DNA from: Chloroflexi bacterium UBA5189
Lineage (GTDB): Bacteria; Chloroflexota; Limnocylindria; Limnocylindrales; CSP1-4
NCBI GenBank assembly: GCA_002413045.1
Contig: DHWF01000027.1
Location: 111,797-125,025, forward strand
Reading direction: 5' to 3'
Length of the DNA stretch: 13,229 nucleotides
This document shows, piece by piece, positions 1 to 6,540 of this stretch (its first letter is position 1; every line of letters starts with the position of its first letter). The notes under the pieces were generated by a model, which worked only from the letters and a program-made list of their open reading frames with translations, made no database searches and was not told where the DNA came from. A program made the position numbers and the translations under genes.

Positions 1-141
1 GATCTGCTCGGCCTCGGCCAGTCCCTGAGCTGCGCGCACGACGAACAAGCCGTGGTTGAGGGTCAGCTCGATCAGGTCGACGACCAGCTTGCGGTCGTGG
101 AGCACGAGCGCACGACGAGCCTGGACCGTTGCACCGCTCAT
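1..141 (-). CDS. Response-regulator receiver-like protein, N-terminus only (runs off the window)
   Basis: The minus-strand frame is open from an ATG at 141 to the window edge, giving the first 47 residues of a longer protein. The pattern is that of a CheY-like receiver domain: a short leader, a beta-1 strand RALVLHD, an amphipathic helix VVDLIELTLNHG, and a second strand LFVVRAA followed by another helix. In phosphorylated receivers beta-1 normally ends in two acidic residues; here the pair reads His-Asp, so this could be a degenerate receiver. The phospho-acceptor Asp would lie outside the window. The gene is divergent from the GlsB-like gene, and two perfect palindromes lie in the shared upstream region. 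The call rests on about 45 residues and is moderate only. Confidence 0.5.
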   Translation of the reverse strand, partial: MSGATVQARRALVLHDRKLVVDLIELTLNHGLFVVRAAQGLAEAEQI

Positions 142-160
142 TACAGGCACGTTGTACCAG

Positions 161-199
161 AGCCGCGGCTCCCCTGCGAATGACTCAACGTCATGACGT
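161..199. promoter_or_regulatory. Divergent regulatory region with two perfect palindromes
   Basis: Between the start of the minus-strand receiver gene (141) and the GlsB-like gene (274) lie AGCCGCGGCT (161-170) and ACGTCATGACGT (188-199), both perfect inverted repeats without spacer. The core GTCATGAC of the second recurs in a palindrome at 726-735 upstream of the glycine-zipper gene. They are candidate operator sites; no clear -10/-35 pair was assigned here. Confidence 0.35.
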
Positions 200-273
200 G
201 GGCCCAGTACGGATGGAGACTTCGCATGTCGGCCAGCTTGGCGCCGACATCACCTTCGAAAGGAAGCAACCAC

Positions 274-546
274 ATGGGTTTCATCGCATGGATCATCGTC
301 GGCGCCATCGCCGGCTTCCTCGCCAACATGGTCATGGGCTCGCGTGAGGGCCTCCTGATGATGGTCGTCCTCGGCATCGTCGGCGGCCTCGTCGGCGGTT
401 TCATCGCCACGAGCGTCTTCAAGATCGGCTCGGTCAACGGCATCAACATCGAGAGCATCGTGATCGCGACCCTTGGCGCGATCCTGGTCGTGTTCGTATG
501 GAACGCCATGCGCGGCGGCCGCGGCATCCGAACCGGGACCAACTGA
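274..546 (+). CDS. GlsB/YeaQ/YmgE family stress-response membrane protein
   Basis: A 90-residue, very hydrophobic, glycine-rich protein with three predicted membrane segments (about residues 3-21, 27-47 and 59-77). It has the family opening (FIAWIIVGAIAGFLA) and the G-rich second segment GIVGGLVGGFIAT. GlsB/YeaQ proteins are small inner-membrane proteins linked to general and envelope stress; their molecular function is not settled. I chose ATG 274 over the upstream in-frame ATG at 193 because the family begins exactly here and a purine-rich GAAAGGAAG (about 258-266) sits at ribosome-binding distance. Length is usual for the family. It is followed after 14 bp by another small membrane protein gene, probably in the same transcript. 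Confidence 0.85.
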   Translation: MGFIAWIIVGAIAGFLANMVMGSREGLLMMVVLGIVGGLVGGFIATSVFKIGSVNGINIESIVIATLGAILVVFVWNAMRGGRGIRTGTN

Positions 547-560
547 TCGGAAGTTTCCCA

Positions 561-707
561 ATGTCCAAGATCGCGTCGGGCTTCTGGCCCGTCGTGTCCA
601 TCGCACTCCGGAGCTCCGTGCTGATTGCGGTTGCGGTGCTCCTGATCATGGTCCTGCTGCCTGCCGCGCTCGGAGCGGTTGGACCCGAGGCGCCGATCGG
701 TCGCTGA
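561..707 (+). CDS. Small single-span membrane protein of unknown function
   Basis: A 48-residue ORF starting at ATG 561, 14 bp after the GlsB-like stop. It has a short polar start (MSKIASGF), one long hydrophobic stretch (about residues 10-38, with a LIAVAVLLIMVLLPAALG-type core) and a short tail. GGAAG at 549-553 is a reasonable ribosome-binding site. An in-frame ATG at 498 would place the start inside the GlsB-like gene and was rejected. No family is recognised. Position and hydrophobicity suggest a membrane partner or co-expressed stress peptide, which is inference. Confidence 0.5.
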   Translation: MSKIASGFWPVVSIALRSSVLIAVAVLLIMVLLPAALGAVGPEAPIGR

Positions 708-725
708 TCGCGCTTCGTGACGGGG

Positions 726-735
726 TGTCATGACA
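726..735. promoter_or_regulatory. Palindrome TGTCATGACA upstream of the glycine-zipper gene
   Basis: A perfect 10-bp palindrome about 95 bp before ATG 830. It shares the core GTCATGAC with the 12-bp palindrome at 188-199, which lies about 75 bp before the GlsB-like gene. The similar placement upstream of two stress-type genes suggests binding of one dimeric regulator. The rest of the 708-829 gap shows no convincing gene. Confidence 0.3.
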
Positions 736-829
736 ACGTGGCGGTTCACCGCGATCGTGGCGACAACGTCAGCGATCGTCGCAATCAAACGGCGACGCGG
801 GTACGCGCCGAAGGCGCAGGAGACCATCC

Positions 830-1117
830 ATGATCGACCAGAAGATCACCGAGGAAAAGGTCACGACCACCGATACCGGCGATCCGCACACGACCACCAG
901 CACGACGTACGTGTCCGGCGCGCCCCACGGTGACGAAGAGGCCGGAGGCGCCGTAGCCGGTGCCGTCGGTGGAGCGGCCGTCGGGGCCGTCGTCGGCGGA
1001 CCCGTCGGGGCCATCGTTGGCGGCACGATCGGCGCGGTCTCCGGCGCGACGGCCGGCGCCGTCGATACGCGAGACAAGGACGAGGTCGCCATCACGACCG
1101 AGAAGGTGAGCTCGTAG
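830..1117 (+). CDS. Glycine-zipper protein of unknown function
   Basis: A 95-residue protein. Residues 1-35 are polar and Thr-rich (a TTTDTGD...TTTSTTY pattern). Residues 38-78 are a glycine zipper: repeated small-residue steps such as GGAVAGAVGGAAVGAVVGG and GGTIGAVSGATAGAV. The C-terminus is charged. Glycine zippers pack as membrane-inserted or membrane-associated helical hairpins and are common in small envelope and stress proteins. No signal peptide is seen. ATG 830 is preceded by AAGGCGCAGGAG (811-822), a good ribosome-binding site. The gene sits downstream of the GlsB-like pair and converges with the mod operon. Function unknown. Confidence 0.65.
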   Translation: MIDQKITEEKVTTTDTGDPHTTTSTTYVSGAPHGDEEAGGAVAGAVGGAAVGAVVGGPVGAIVGGTIGAVSGATAGAVDTRDKDEVAITTEKVSS

Positions 1118-1139
1118 CTCGGCGAACCTGACGATCACG

Positions 1140-1172
1140 ACCCCGTCGGCGCCCGCGGCGCGGCGGGTTCGA
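1140..1172. terminator. Possible shared terminator between convergent genes
   Basis: The 65-bp gap between the glycine-zipper stop (1117) and the modB stop (1183) holds an imperfect GC inverted repeat, roughly CCCGTCGGCGC pairing with GCGCGGCGGG, followed by a T-rich stretch (ATCTGTTTCCTT). The stem has a mismatch and there is no clean U-run, so the call is weak. Confidence 0.25.
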
Positions 1173-1182
1173 TCTGTTTCCT

Positions 1183-2034
1183 TCAGCCGACGCTGCGGAC
1201 GTCGAGGACGCGGCCCCAGTGGAAGAACCGCACCGCGAGGAGCACCCCGAGCGCCGCCACGACGAGGATCGCGGCCGCGGCGATCGAGGAATCCAGGTCG
1301 CCGCCCTCGAACTCCGAATAGACCATCAGGGGTAACGTCTGGGTGCGCCCAACGACATTGCCCGCGAACATGATCGTGGCCCCGAACTCGCCGAGCGCTC
1401 GCGCCCACGTCATCACGAGCCCGGCAGCGAGCGTGGGCCCGGCCAGCTGCACCGTGACGGACCAGAAGACGCGGAGCTCGGAGGCTCCATCCACTCGGGC
1501 CGCGTCCTCCATCTCCCGGTCGACGCCGGCGATTCCAGCTCGAGCCGCACGCACGAAGAACGGCGCCGAGACGAACGTCTGGGCGATCACGACCGCGATC
1601 GTGGTGAAGGCGATGTCGATCCCCGTGGATTGGAGCACGCCACCGAGGAGGCCGCGGCGGCCCAGGACCAGCAGCAACGCGAGGCCCGCGACCGCCGGCG
1701 GCAGCACGATCGGCAGATCGACGAATGCCTCGAGCAGCCACTTGCCGCGGAAGGCTCGGCGGGCGAGCACGACGGCGAGCGGCAGCCCGAGCCCGACGGT
1801 GAGCACGAGGCTCAGCGCGGTAGTCAGCAGGCTGAGCCCGAGGGCTCCCAGGACGGCCGAGGCCTCGCCGTTCGCGACGATCGCGCCACTCGCGATCGCC
1901 CGCCCGATGAGCGTGAGCACCGGCAGGCCGAGGAACGCGGCGAACAGCGCCGCCGGGACGAGGAGCGGGCCTCCGACCCGCGAACCTCGTCTCCCGGCAG
2001 CAGGTGCGCCGTTCGCTGCGCGCGCTTCGATCAC
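1183..2034 (-). CDS. modB: Molybdate ABC transporter permease
   Basis: A 283-residue integral membrane permease that would form the channel for molybdate delivered by the ModA-like lipoprotein. Hydrophobic spans alternate along the chain. The typical ModB segment DLPIVLPPAVAG lies at about residues 106-117, the EAA loop that contacts the ATPase (EDAARVDGAS) at about 176-186, and the following WARALGEFGAT signature at about 210-220. The frame is open to 2097, but the start is set at GTG 2034: this GTG overlaps the modA stop in a GTGA, as elsewhere in this operon, and the extra upstream residues would lie inside modA. No modC follows; the next gene downstream is convergent. The N-terminus is Arg/Gly/Ala-rich before the first span. 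The ATPase must be encoded elsewhere. Confidence 0.88.
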   Translation of the reverse strand: MIEARAANGAPAAGRRGSRVGGPLLVPAALFAAFLGLPVLTLIGRAIASGAIVANGEASAVLGALGLSLLTTALSLVLTVGLGLPLAVVLARRAFRGKWLLEAFVDLPIVLPPAVAGLALLLVLGRRGLLGGVLQSTGIDIAFTTIAVVIAQTFVSAPFFVRAARAGIAGVDREMEDAARVDGASELRVFWSVTVQLAGPTLAAGLVMTWARALGEFGATIMFAGNVVGRTQTLPLMVYSEFEGGDLDSSIAAAAILVVAALGVLLAVRFFHWGRVLDVRSVG

Positions 2035-2876
2035 GACGCCGGCGGCAGGAACCCGAAGGTCGCGAGGATTGCCTGACCATCGGGGCCGGCCAGCCACGTC
2101 AGGAACGCCTCTGCCGCAGCAGCGTTCGCGGACGCCTTCACGACGACGCCGGCGTAGCTCGCGGGGACGTTGGCCGTCGGCGGGACATCGACCGTCGTGA
2201 CCTTCGTCGACGCCCTGGCATCGGTGACGTAGACGATCGCCGCGTCGCCCTCGCCGAGCTCGATCTTGGCGACGACAGTCTTGACGTTCTCCTCCATCGA
2301 GACGACGTTCGCGTTGTAGGCGGCCTCGAACCCGGCCGGGTAGCCCGCCTCTCTGGCGAGGTTCTGGACGAGGATGGTCGCGTACTTCGTGATCGGCACG
2401 GTCGCGCCGGCGGCGATGATCTTCATGCCCGTCCTGGCTAGGTCCTTCGGCGTGGTGATCCCCGCCGGGTTGGCCGTCGGGACGATGACCGTCAGCTTGT
2501 TGCCGGCGAAGGCGACGGGACTCCCACTGGCAAGCCCGGCCGTGACGAGCTTCGCAGGGTTGGTCGTATCGGCTGAGAGGAAGACGTCGGCAGGCGCGCC
2601 CTGCTCGATCTTCGTCTCGAGCGCGGACGATGAATCGGTCGAGATCACGAGCGTGACAACCGGATTCGCTGATTCGTACGCGGTTTTTGCAGCGGCGAGC
2701 GCGCCGCTCAGCGAAGACGCGGCGAGGATCGTGAGCTCGACGGGCGCCTTCGTCGGCGTGAGGGTCGCGGCTGGTGCCGGCGGCGTGCTGGTCGGGGGTG
2801 TCGCGCCGGCTCCACTATCGGTACAGGCGGCGACGAGGAGGATCACGGCGAGGACCGAGGCGTGACGCGACTTCAC
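2031..2876 (-). CDS. modA: Molybdate-binding lipoprotein of an ABC transporter
   Basis: A 281-residue periplasmic/surface-binding protein that captures molybdate (or tungstate). Residues 1-18 form a lipoprotein signal with lipobox LVAAC, placing the lipid on Cys18. A Thr/Pro/Ala linker runs to about 45. The ModA domain follows: ILAASSLSGAL (50-60) with the Ser pair that binds the oxyanion, QGAPADVFLSAD (92-103), and GDAAIVYVTDA (210-220), the second half of the ligand cleft. The C-terminal segment FLTWLAGPDGQAILATFGF is typical of the family. The start is GTG 2876, overlapping the stop of the upstream HTH-TOBE gene by 4 bp; its own stop overlaps the modB GTG. Length is normal for a lipid-anchored ModA. 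Confidence 0.92.
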   Translation of the reverse strand: MKSRHASVLAVILLVAACTDSGAGATPPTSTPPAPAATLTPTKAPVELTILAASSLSGALAAAKTAYESANPVVTLVISTDSSSALETKIEQGAPADVFLSADTTNPAKLVTAGLASGSPVAFAGNKLTVIVPTANPAGITTPKDLARTGMKIIAAGATVPITKYATILVQNLAREAGYPAGFEAAYNANVVSMEENVKTVVAKIELGEGDAAIVYVTDARASTKVTTVDVPPTANVPASYAGVVVKASANAAAAEAFLTWLAGPDGQAILATFGFLPPAS

Positions 2877-3310
2877 GCGCGGGGCTCCTTCCTCATCGAC
2901 TTCTCCACGATGACGTTGGTCGCCTTCACCACGCAGACGGCCTCGTCCCCGACCTGGAGCTGCAGCTCGTCGACCGCCTCCGCAGTCATCAGGCTGACCA
3001 TGCGATGCGGACCGGCGATGACCTCGACGACCGCCGCGACGAGATCCTTCTCGATGCGGGTGACGATCCCGGGGAAGCGGTTGCGGGCCGAGCCGGTCAC
3101 GCTCGCTCGGTCGACCGATTGGGCACGGCGCTCGGCCAGCAAGCGCGTGATCTCGCCGATCGGCACCATTCGCTGGCCACCGCTCGATCGGATCGTGCGG
3201 AGCCGGCCATCGGTCTCCCAGCGCCGCAGCGTCTCGATCGAGACCTGCAGCATCTCGGCCGCCTGGCCCACGCGGATCGTCGATTCAGCGCGGCTCGCCG
3301 TGATCGTCAT
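2873..3310 (-). CDS. HTH-TOBE (Mop-like) molybdenum-responsive regulator
   Basis: A 145-residue protein of two parts. Residues about 11-50 form a MerR/excisionase-type helix-turn-helix (VGQAAEMLQVSIETLRRWE, then a wing with SSGGQRMVP). Residues about 75-136 form a TOBE/Mop domain (ARNRFPGIV start, IVTRIEK, VKATNVIVEK end), the fold that binds molybdate or tungstate. It is the first gene of the operon and probably senses intracellular molybdate to control the transporter genes behind it. ATG 3310 is chosen because both domains are complete from here and a TACAAT box lies upstream. AGGAGG is present but about 15 bp away, a little far. A TTG at codon -4 lies only 3 bp from that AGGAGG and was judged less likely. 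Its stop overlaps modA. Confidence 0.82.
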   Translation of the reverse strand: MTITASRAESTIRVGQAAEMLQVSIETLRRWETDGRLRTIRSSGGQRMVPIGEITRLLAERRAQSVDRASVTGSARNRFPGIVTRIEKDLVAAVVEVIAGPHRMVSLMTAEAVDELQLQVGDEAVCVVKATNVIVEKSMRKEPRA

Positions 3311-3350
3311 ATCGCGAAACAACCGCCTCCTGATGGTCGAAATCAGAGGG

Positions 3351-3379
3351 ATTGTAGGCGAGAGTCCTAGAGATGTTCG
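3351..3379 (-). promoter_or_regulatory. Candidate promoter of the mod operon
   Basis: On the minus strand a strong -10 box TACAAT (3356-3351) stands 17 bp from CGAACA (3379-3374), a partial match to TTGACA. It would give a leader of roughly 35 nt before ATG 3310. The box stands out in GC-rich surroundings. Confidence 0.5.
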
Positions 3380-3420
3380 AGTGGCTCGAGAAGGCCCTGT
3401 GAGCGGCACCGGGCCGATCC

Positions 3421-3449
3421 TCGACCGCGGGAGGGAGCCGGGGTAAACT
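3421..3449 (+). promoter_or_regulatory. Candidate promoter of tRNA-Gln
   Basis: TCGACC (3421-3426) and TAAACT (3444-3449) are separated by 17 bp, matching sigma-70-type -35 and -10 boxes at five and four positions respectively. Transcription would start about 3456-3458, just before the mature tRNA 5' end at 3463. Confidence 0.5.
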
Positions 3450-3462
3450 CCGCGGGCGCCGC

Positions 3463-3537
3463 TGGCGAGTGGCCAAACGGTAAGGCACCTGACTCTGGAT
3501 CAGGGGATTGAAGGTTCGAATCCTTCCTCGCCAGCCA
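3463..3537 (+). tRNA. tRNA-Gln, anticodon CUG
   Basis: Complete cloverleaf: acceptor TGGCGAG pairs fully with CTCGCCA; the D-arm lies around GGCCAAACGGTAAGGCA; the anticodon stem CCTGA/TCAGG encloses loop CTCTGGA with anticodon CTG (reads CAG, glutamine); the T-arm GAAGG-TTCGAAT-CCTTC is intact; discriminator G and an encoded CCA (3535-3537) follow. This is the only complete copy in the window. Its 3' half from the anticodon loop on is repeated at 7047 and 8029, marking it as an integration target. Confidence 0.95.
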
Positions 3538-3543
3538 ACTCCC
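3492..3543 (+). repeat. att-type direct repeat, copy 1 (inside tRNA-Gln)
   Basis: A 52-bp sequence from ACTCTGG of the anticodon loop through the T-arm and CCA to ACTCCC just outside the tRNA. It is identical to 7047-7098 and 8029-8080. This copy belongs to the intact tRNA and would be the left junction (attL) of the downstream element. Agreement with copy 3 extends 2 bp further left (TGACTCTGG). Confidence 0.9.
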
Positions 3544-3574
3544 CGAACACAATCCGGCGTCTGGCGGTGTCCGG

Positions 3575-3626
3575 CGGCAGGTCGCGGCAGGTCAGGGCCG
3601 GGTCGGTGGATGCTCTGGTGGATGCT
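3575..3626 (+). repeat. Short phased direct repeats near the left end of element A
   Basis: CGGCAGGTC occurs at 3575-3583 and 3585-3593 (period 10 bp). GGTGGATGCT occurs at 3605-3614 and 3617-3626 (period 12 bp). They lie 30-85 bp inside the left attachment repeat, where integrase arm sites or excisionase sites of integrative elements usually lie. That role is inferred. The stretch 3544-3680 holds no gene. Confidence 0.35.
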
Positions 3627-3680
3627 GCGGTTCGACCTACGGCCCGGAACCCGAAGGATCGATCGAGCGTCTGTGACTAC

Positions 3681-4356
3681 GTGAGGAAAGTTCCGCACCT
3701 GCCTCGCCATCGTCACGCTCGTGGTTGCGGGGTGCGCCTCGGCCCCGGAGCCCACCGCCGTCGCATCCCCGGAGGTCCCCTGCGAGGGCGCCGTCTGGCA
3801 GCCGAGCGCGAGCCTGACATGCGGACCAGCTATCGCGGCCGCACTCGCCGTTCTGCCCGCAGCACATGCCCCGATCATCCGCGAGGAGTTCTGCTGGGGC
3901 GGCCTGTGTCCACCCGGAGCGCCGTGTGCTCCCCCACTGGGTGACGCAGGGATCGTCAGTCTCGCCATTGGCAAGCACGGCGGTGTGGCGACCCCATCTG
4001 ACGTCGTGCTGATGGGACTCGCGCTTCGTGCCTCGGCCTCGATTGGGGCGAGTGTGCGTGTGCTTGCATCGGAGCGGATGGCAGAGCGTCATGGGCGGCT
4101 GGCGCGACAGCGTTCGTGCAACCGGGTCTATGAGTGGACGCCGCCCGGCTCGCCCTGCCTCGAAAGAGTTGCGTGGGCTCCTAGCGCCCCTGGACGGACG
4201 CGAACCGCCAGCAGCAACGCCGCACCCTGGACTGGTATCTCGAGGTCGGGTGAGGGCGCTACCCTCCTTCGAGGGGCTTCCCAGGGTCGACATATCGCGG
4301 CTCCCGCTCGCGTTCCGGGCGGCCTCGTCCCGAACCGTTGGACGCCCGTCGGGTGA
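3681..4356 (+). pseudogene. Frameshifted small lipoprotein gene
   Basis: From about 3688 the frame reads KFRTCLAIVTLVVAGC, a lipoprotein signal with lipobox VAGC, followed by a Pro/Ala/Ser linker and a Cys-rich stretch with CGPAIAAALAVLP and CPPGAPCAPP. No start codon precedes the signal in this frame because TGA stands at 3682-3684. GTG 3681 lies one frame away; removing one G near 3690 would give an MRKFRTC-type start. A one-base insertion (or sequencing error) therefore separates start and body. Coding character fades after about 4000, and the frame runs on to 4354-4356, 2 bp from the end of the convergent PQQ-like gene, so the true 3' end may also be damaged. The fallback start GTG 3721 would remove most of the signal peptide. 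Family unknown. Confidence 0.45.
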
Positions 4357-4358
4357 CC

Positions 4359-6140
4359 CTACCGCCGGTGTTGATGGTGGACGGTGATCGTGACCGTCGC
4401 CGTGTTGCTGACCAAGCCGTAGCTGTCGGTCACCCGGAGGGCCGCGGTGTATGTCCCGGGTTTCGTGTAGGTGAAGGAGGGGTTGACGAGGGTCGAATCG
4501 CCGAAGACGCCGTCGCCGTTGAGGTCCCAGCTGTAGGTCAGCGTGTCGCCATCCGTGTCGGATGAGCCGGCGCCCGAGAACGCGACCGTCAGGGGGGCGA
4601 CACCGCTCGTCGGGCTGGCGCTGGCGACCGCCGTCGGGGGTTGATTGTTGACGGTGTAGGCGTAGAGGTTGCCCTGCGTGTCGCCTTCGAACAGCGTGCC
4701 ATGGGCAACCGACGGCGCCCCATAGAACGTGGCCGGAGAGGACGACCCGATGCTGCTGACCGGAAGCCGTAGGAGGAGGCTGCCGCTGCTCGAGGCGAGC
4801 ACCTCGGTATACGACCCCTCACCGACCGCAACCAGCCCGGGCGCCCCCGCGACCGCGCCGAGCACGGGCCCGTCGGGCATCCCGACCCCCCAGAGCGGCG
4901 AATTGAGTGCGTTTGGATTCCAGGCGCGTAGGCTGCCCGGATAGGACGTGCCCTTGACAGTGGTGCTCCCACCCGCGACGTACAGCGTCGTGCCGTCCCA
5001 TGCGCTGGGTGAGATGCTGCCCATCCCGCATTGCGGACAGTCGCCCGGATTCGCGATCCCGAGCCGCGCGACCGGACCGGTCCCGACAGAGCTGCGGTCG
5101 AAGACGTAGTAGGTCCCGTTCTTGTTCGGAACGCCGACCAGCGACCGTTGTGTCCCGCTCGACGTGACGGTCCCGCTGAACAGGGTCGCCGCCGCCCCGA
5201 AGTCGCCGTCCGGGGTCTGCTCGCTGGGGGGGATCTGCCAGTAACCGACCAGGCTGAGATCGGACGCGCGCAGCTTGAGCATCGCCTCCGCGTATGGCTC
5301 CGCGCTCGTGCAGGAGCCGGGATTGCCCGTGGACACGTACAGCGAGCCGTCGGCCTGATCGATCGTCGGCGACGCCCAGACGCCGCCGCCGTCGCATCCG
5401 TTGGGGACGACGTTGAACGTGTGCTGGATCTGGCCGCTTCCGGCATCGAGCTGGACGACCTGGCCCTGCACGAGCGGGCAGTCCCCGAACGACGCGACGC
5501 CGACGTAGACGCTCGTCGCCTGGGCGCCCGAGCTACCCGTGTAGGTGTAGACGGCTGGCGAGCTCCACGGGAAGCGGCTCGGCGAGGAGCCAAGCGCCGT
5601 GTGCCACAGAACGGCGCCGGTCAACGCGTCGAGCGCGTACAGCTGGACGCTGCCGCCCCCGGTGCTGTTGTTGCCTCCGCCACCGACGAACAGGACCGAG
5701 CGCGGGCTGGTCTGCCCCGCCAGGGTCACCGACGCGACTGTGCCCGTGCTGGCCACGCCGGCGGTCGGCGGGTCGCAGCCTGCGGCCGACGTCTGGCCGA
5801 GGTTCGTGGCCCAACCGCTCGCGCTGCTGCCCGGCACCGGCGTCGCGTGCTCGAGTCCGTCCCACGCTCCCCAGTACACGAGATCGTTGGCCACGACCGG
5901 CTGCGTCGAGATCGTGCCGCCTCCCTTCACGGGCCAGCCCGCCGCGAGGCGCAGGGACGCCGCGTTGCTCGGCGTGATCAGGCTTTCCGTCGTGGACCCG
6001 CTTGAAGCAAGGTCATAGAGGTACCTCGGCCAGTCGCTGGATGATGTCGCGCCCAGCGAAGCCGGACTCGCGACGCCGAGCAGCATGACTCCGACCACGG
6101 AAGCGACGGCGCTGCGACGCAGCGGGAACCGGAAGGTCAC
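4359..6140 (-). CDS. Secreted PQQ-like beta-propeller protein with C-terminal PKD domain
   Basis: A 593-residue exported protein. Residues 1-31 are a Sec signal peptide (RR at 8-9, then a hydrophobic core ending near SLGAT). DWPRYLYDLASSGST (36-50) is the typical opening of PQQ-dehydrogenase-like propellers. Blades follow with repeated small-residue beta segments such as VQLYALDALTGAVLW, SLYVSTGNPG, TLYVAGG and GNLYAYTV. Residues about 498-587 form a PKD domain (PPTAVASASPTSG start, LTYSWDLNGDG, PGTYTAALRVTD). Several CxxC-like and paired Cys suggest disulfides. I see no complete catalytic set of a PQQ dehydrogenase, so binding or adhesion is as likely as an enzymatic role. The start is GTG 6140. 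It is the only large intact gene of element A. Confidence 0.82.
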   Translation of the reverse strand: MTFRFPLRRSAVASVVGVMLLGVASPASLGATSSSDWPRYLYDLASSGSTTESLITPSNAASLRLAAGWPVKGGGTISTQPVVANDLVYWGAWDGLEHATPVPGSSASGWATNLGQTSAAGCDPPTAGVASTGTVASVTLAGQTSPRSVLFVGGGGNNSTGGGSVQLYALDALTGAVLWHTALGSSPSRFPWSSPAVYTYTGSSGAQATSVYVGVASFGDCPLVQGQVVQLDAGSGQIQHTFNVVPNGCDGGGVWASPTIDQADGSLYVSTGNPGSCTSAEPYAEAMLKLRASDLSLVGYWQIPPSEQTPDGDFGAAATLFSGTVTSSGTQRSLVGVPNKNGTYYVFDRSSVGTGPVARLGIANPGDCPQCGMGSISPSAWDGTTLYVAGGSTTVKGTSYPGSLRAWNPNALNSPLWGVGMPDGPVLGAVAGAPGLVAVGEGSYTEVLASSSGSLLLRLPVSSIGSSSPATFYGAPSVAHGTLFEGDTQGNLYAYTVNNQPPTAVASASPTSGVAPLTVAFSGAGSSDTDGDTLTYSWDLNGDGVFGDSTLVNPSFTYTKPGTYTAALRVTDSYGLVSNTATVTITVHHQHRR

Positions 6141-6540
6141 GGCCTCGAGTCCTCATCGGGAGCGGCCCATGGCCACGACTGTCGGGCTCCGGTGGGCGTT
6201 GACCTCGCGGGAGATCCGGGGCGATCGTGGGAGGACGCCGGGCTGGGGGAAGCCTGGCCTGCCGTGCATCCGGGTCGGCGCACCGTCGCCCCGGCCGTCC
6301 ACGATAGGACGTCGCCCGTGAACGAGTCGGTCGTGCGGACTCGTGTCGTCCCCCGAGTCGCAGCGATGGCAGAACGCCGCGGGAGGGCTCGAGGGCGAGG
6401 CTCGGGACGCAGGAGCATTTTGGGGTCCTACCGGCGGAAGTCTGCCGTGGGTCGAGACGCGGGCTAGGCGAACGGAACCGCATGCATGTTCCCACGAAAG
6501 GATCTCCGTGTATACGGCTCTTCCCGTTTCGTTCCACACC
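6141..6540. other. Region without a supported gene
   Basis: Four hundred bases upstream of the PQQ-like gene. Several frames are open on both strands, but their translations are rich in Arg/Pro/Gly, change character along their length, and lack ribosome-binding sites. This is what chance open frames look like in GC-rich DNA. It must hold the promoter of the minus-strand PQQ-like gene, but I could not fix boxes. Confidence 0.4.

Noticed and set aside
141..827. Long minus-strand ORF (228 codons) over the GlsB-like gene
   Set aside because: Composition (Met/Thr/Arg/His-rich, no fold pattern) is that of a shadow frame. The plus-strand gene has a clear family match.
730..933. Plus-strand ORF before the glycine-zipper gene
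   Set aside because: It overlaps that gene in another frame, has His/Arg-rich content after 20 residues, and lacks a ribosome-binding site.
785..2080. Long minus-strand ORF (431 codons) over the glycine-zipper gene and modB
   Set aside because: Arg/Gly/Ala-rich shadow in GC-rich DNA; modB occupies the other frame with membrane segments and an EAA loop.
1343..2200. Plus-strand ORF (285 codons) opposite modB
   Set aside because: Ser/Thr/Arg-rich shadow of the modB frame, without a ribosome-binding site.
3367..3552. Minus-strand ORF with ARKDSNLQSPDPESG
   Set aside because: It is the antisense translation of the tRNA-Gln gene, a well-known kind of false protein. The same applies to the other minus-strand frames across this tRNA.
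4589..5593. Minus-strand ORF (334 codons) inside the PQQ-like gene
   Set aside because: Arg/Ser/Ala-rich out-of-frame reading of the propeller protein.
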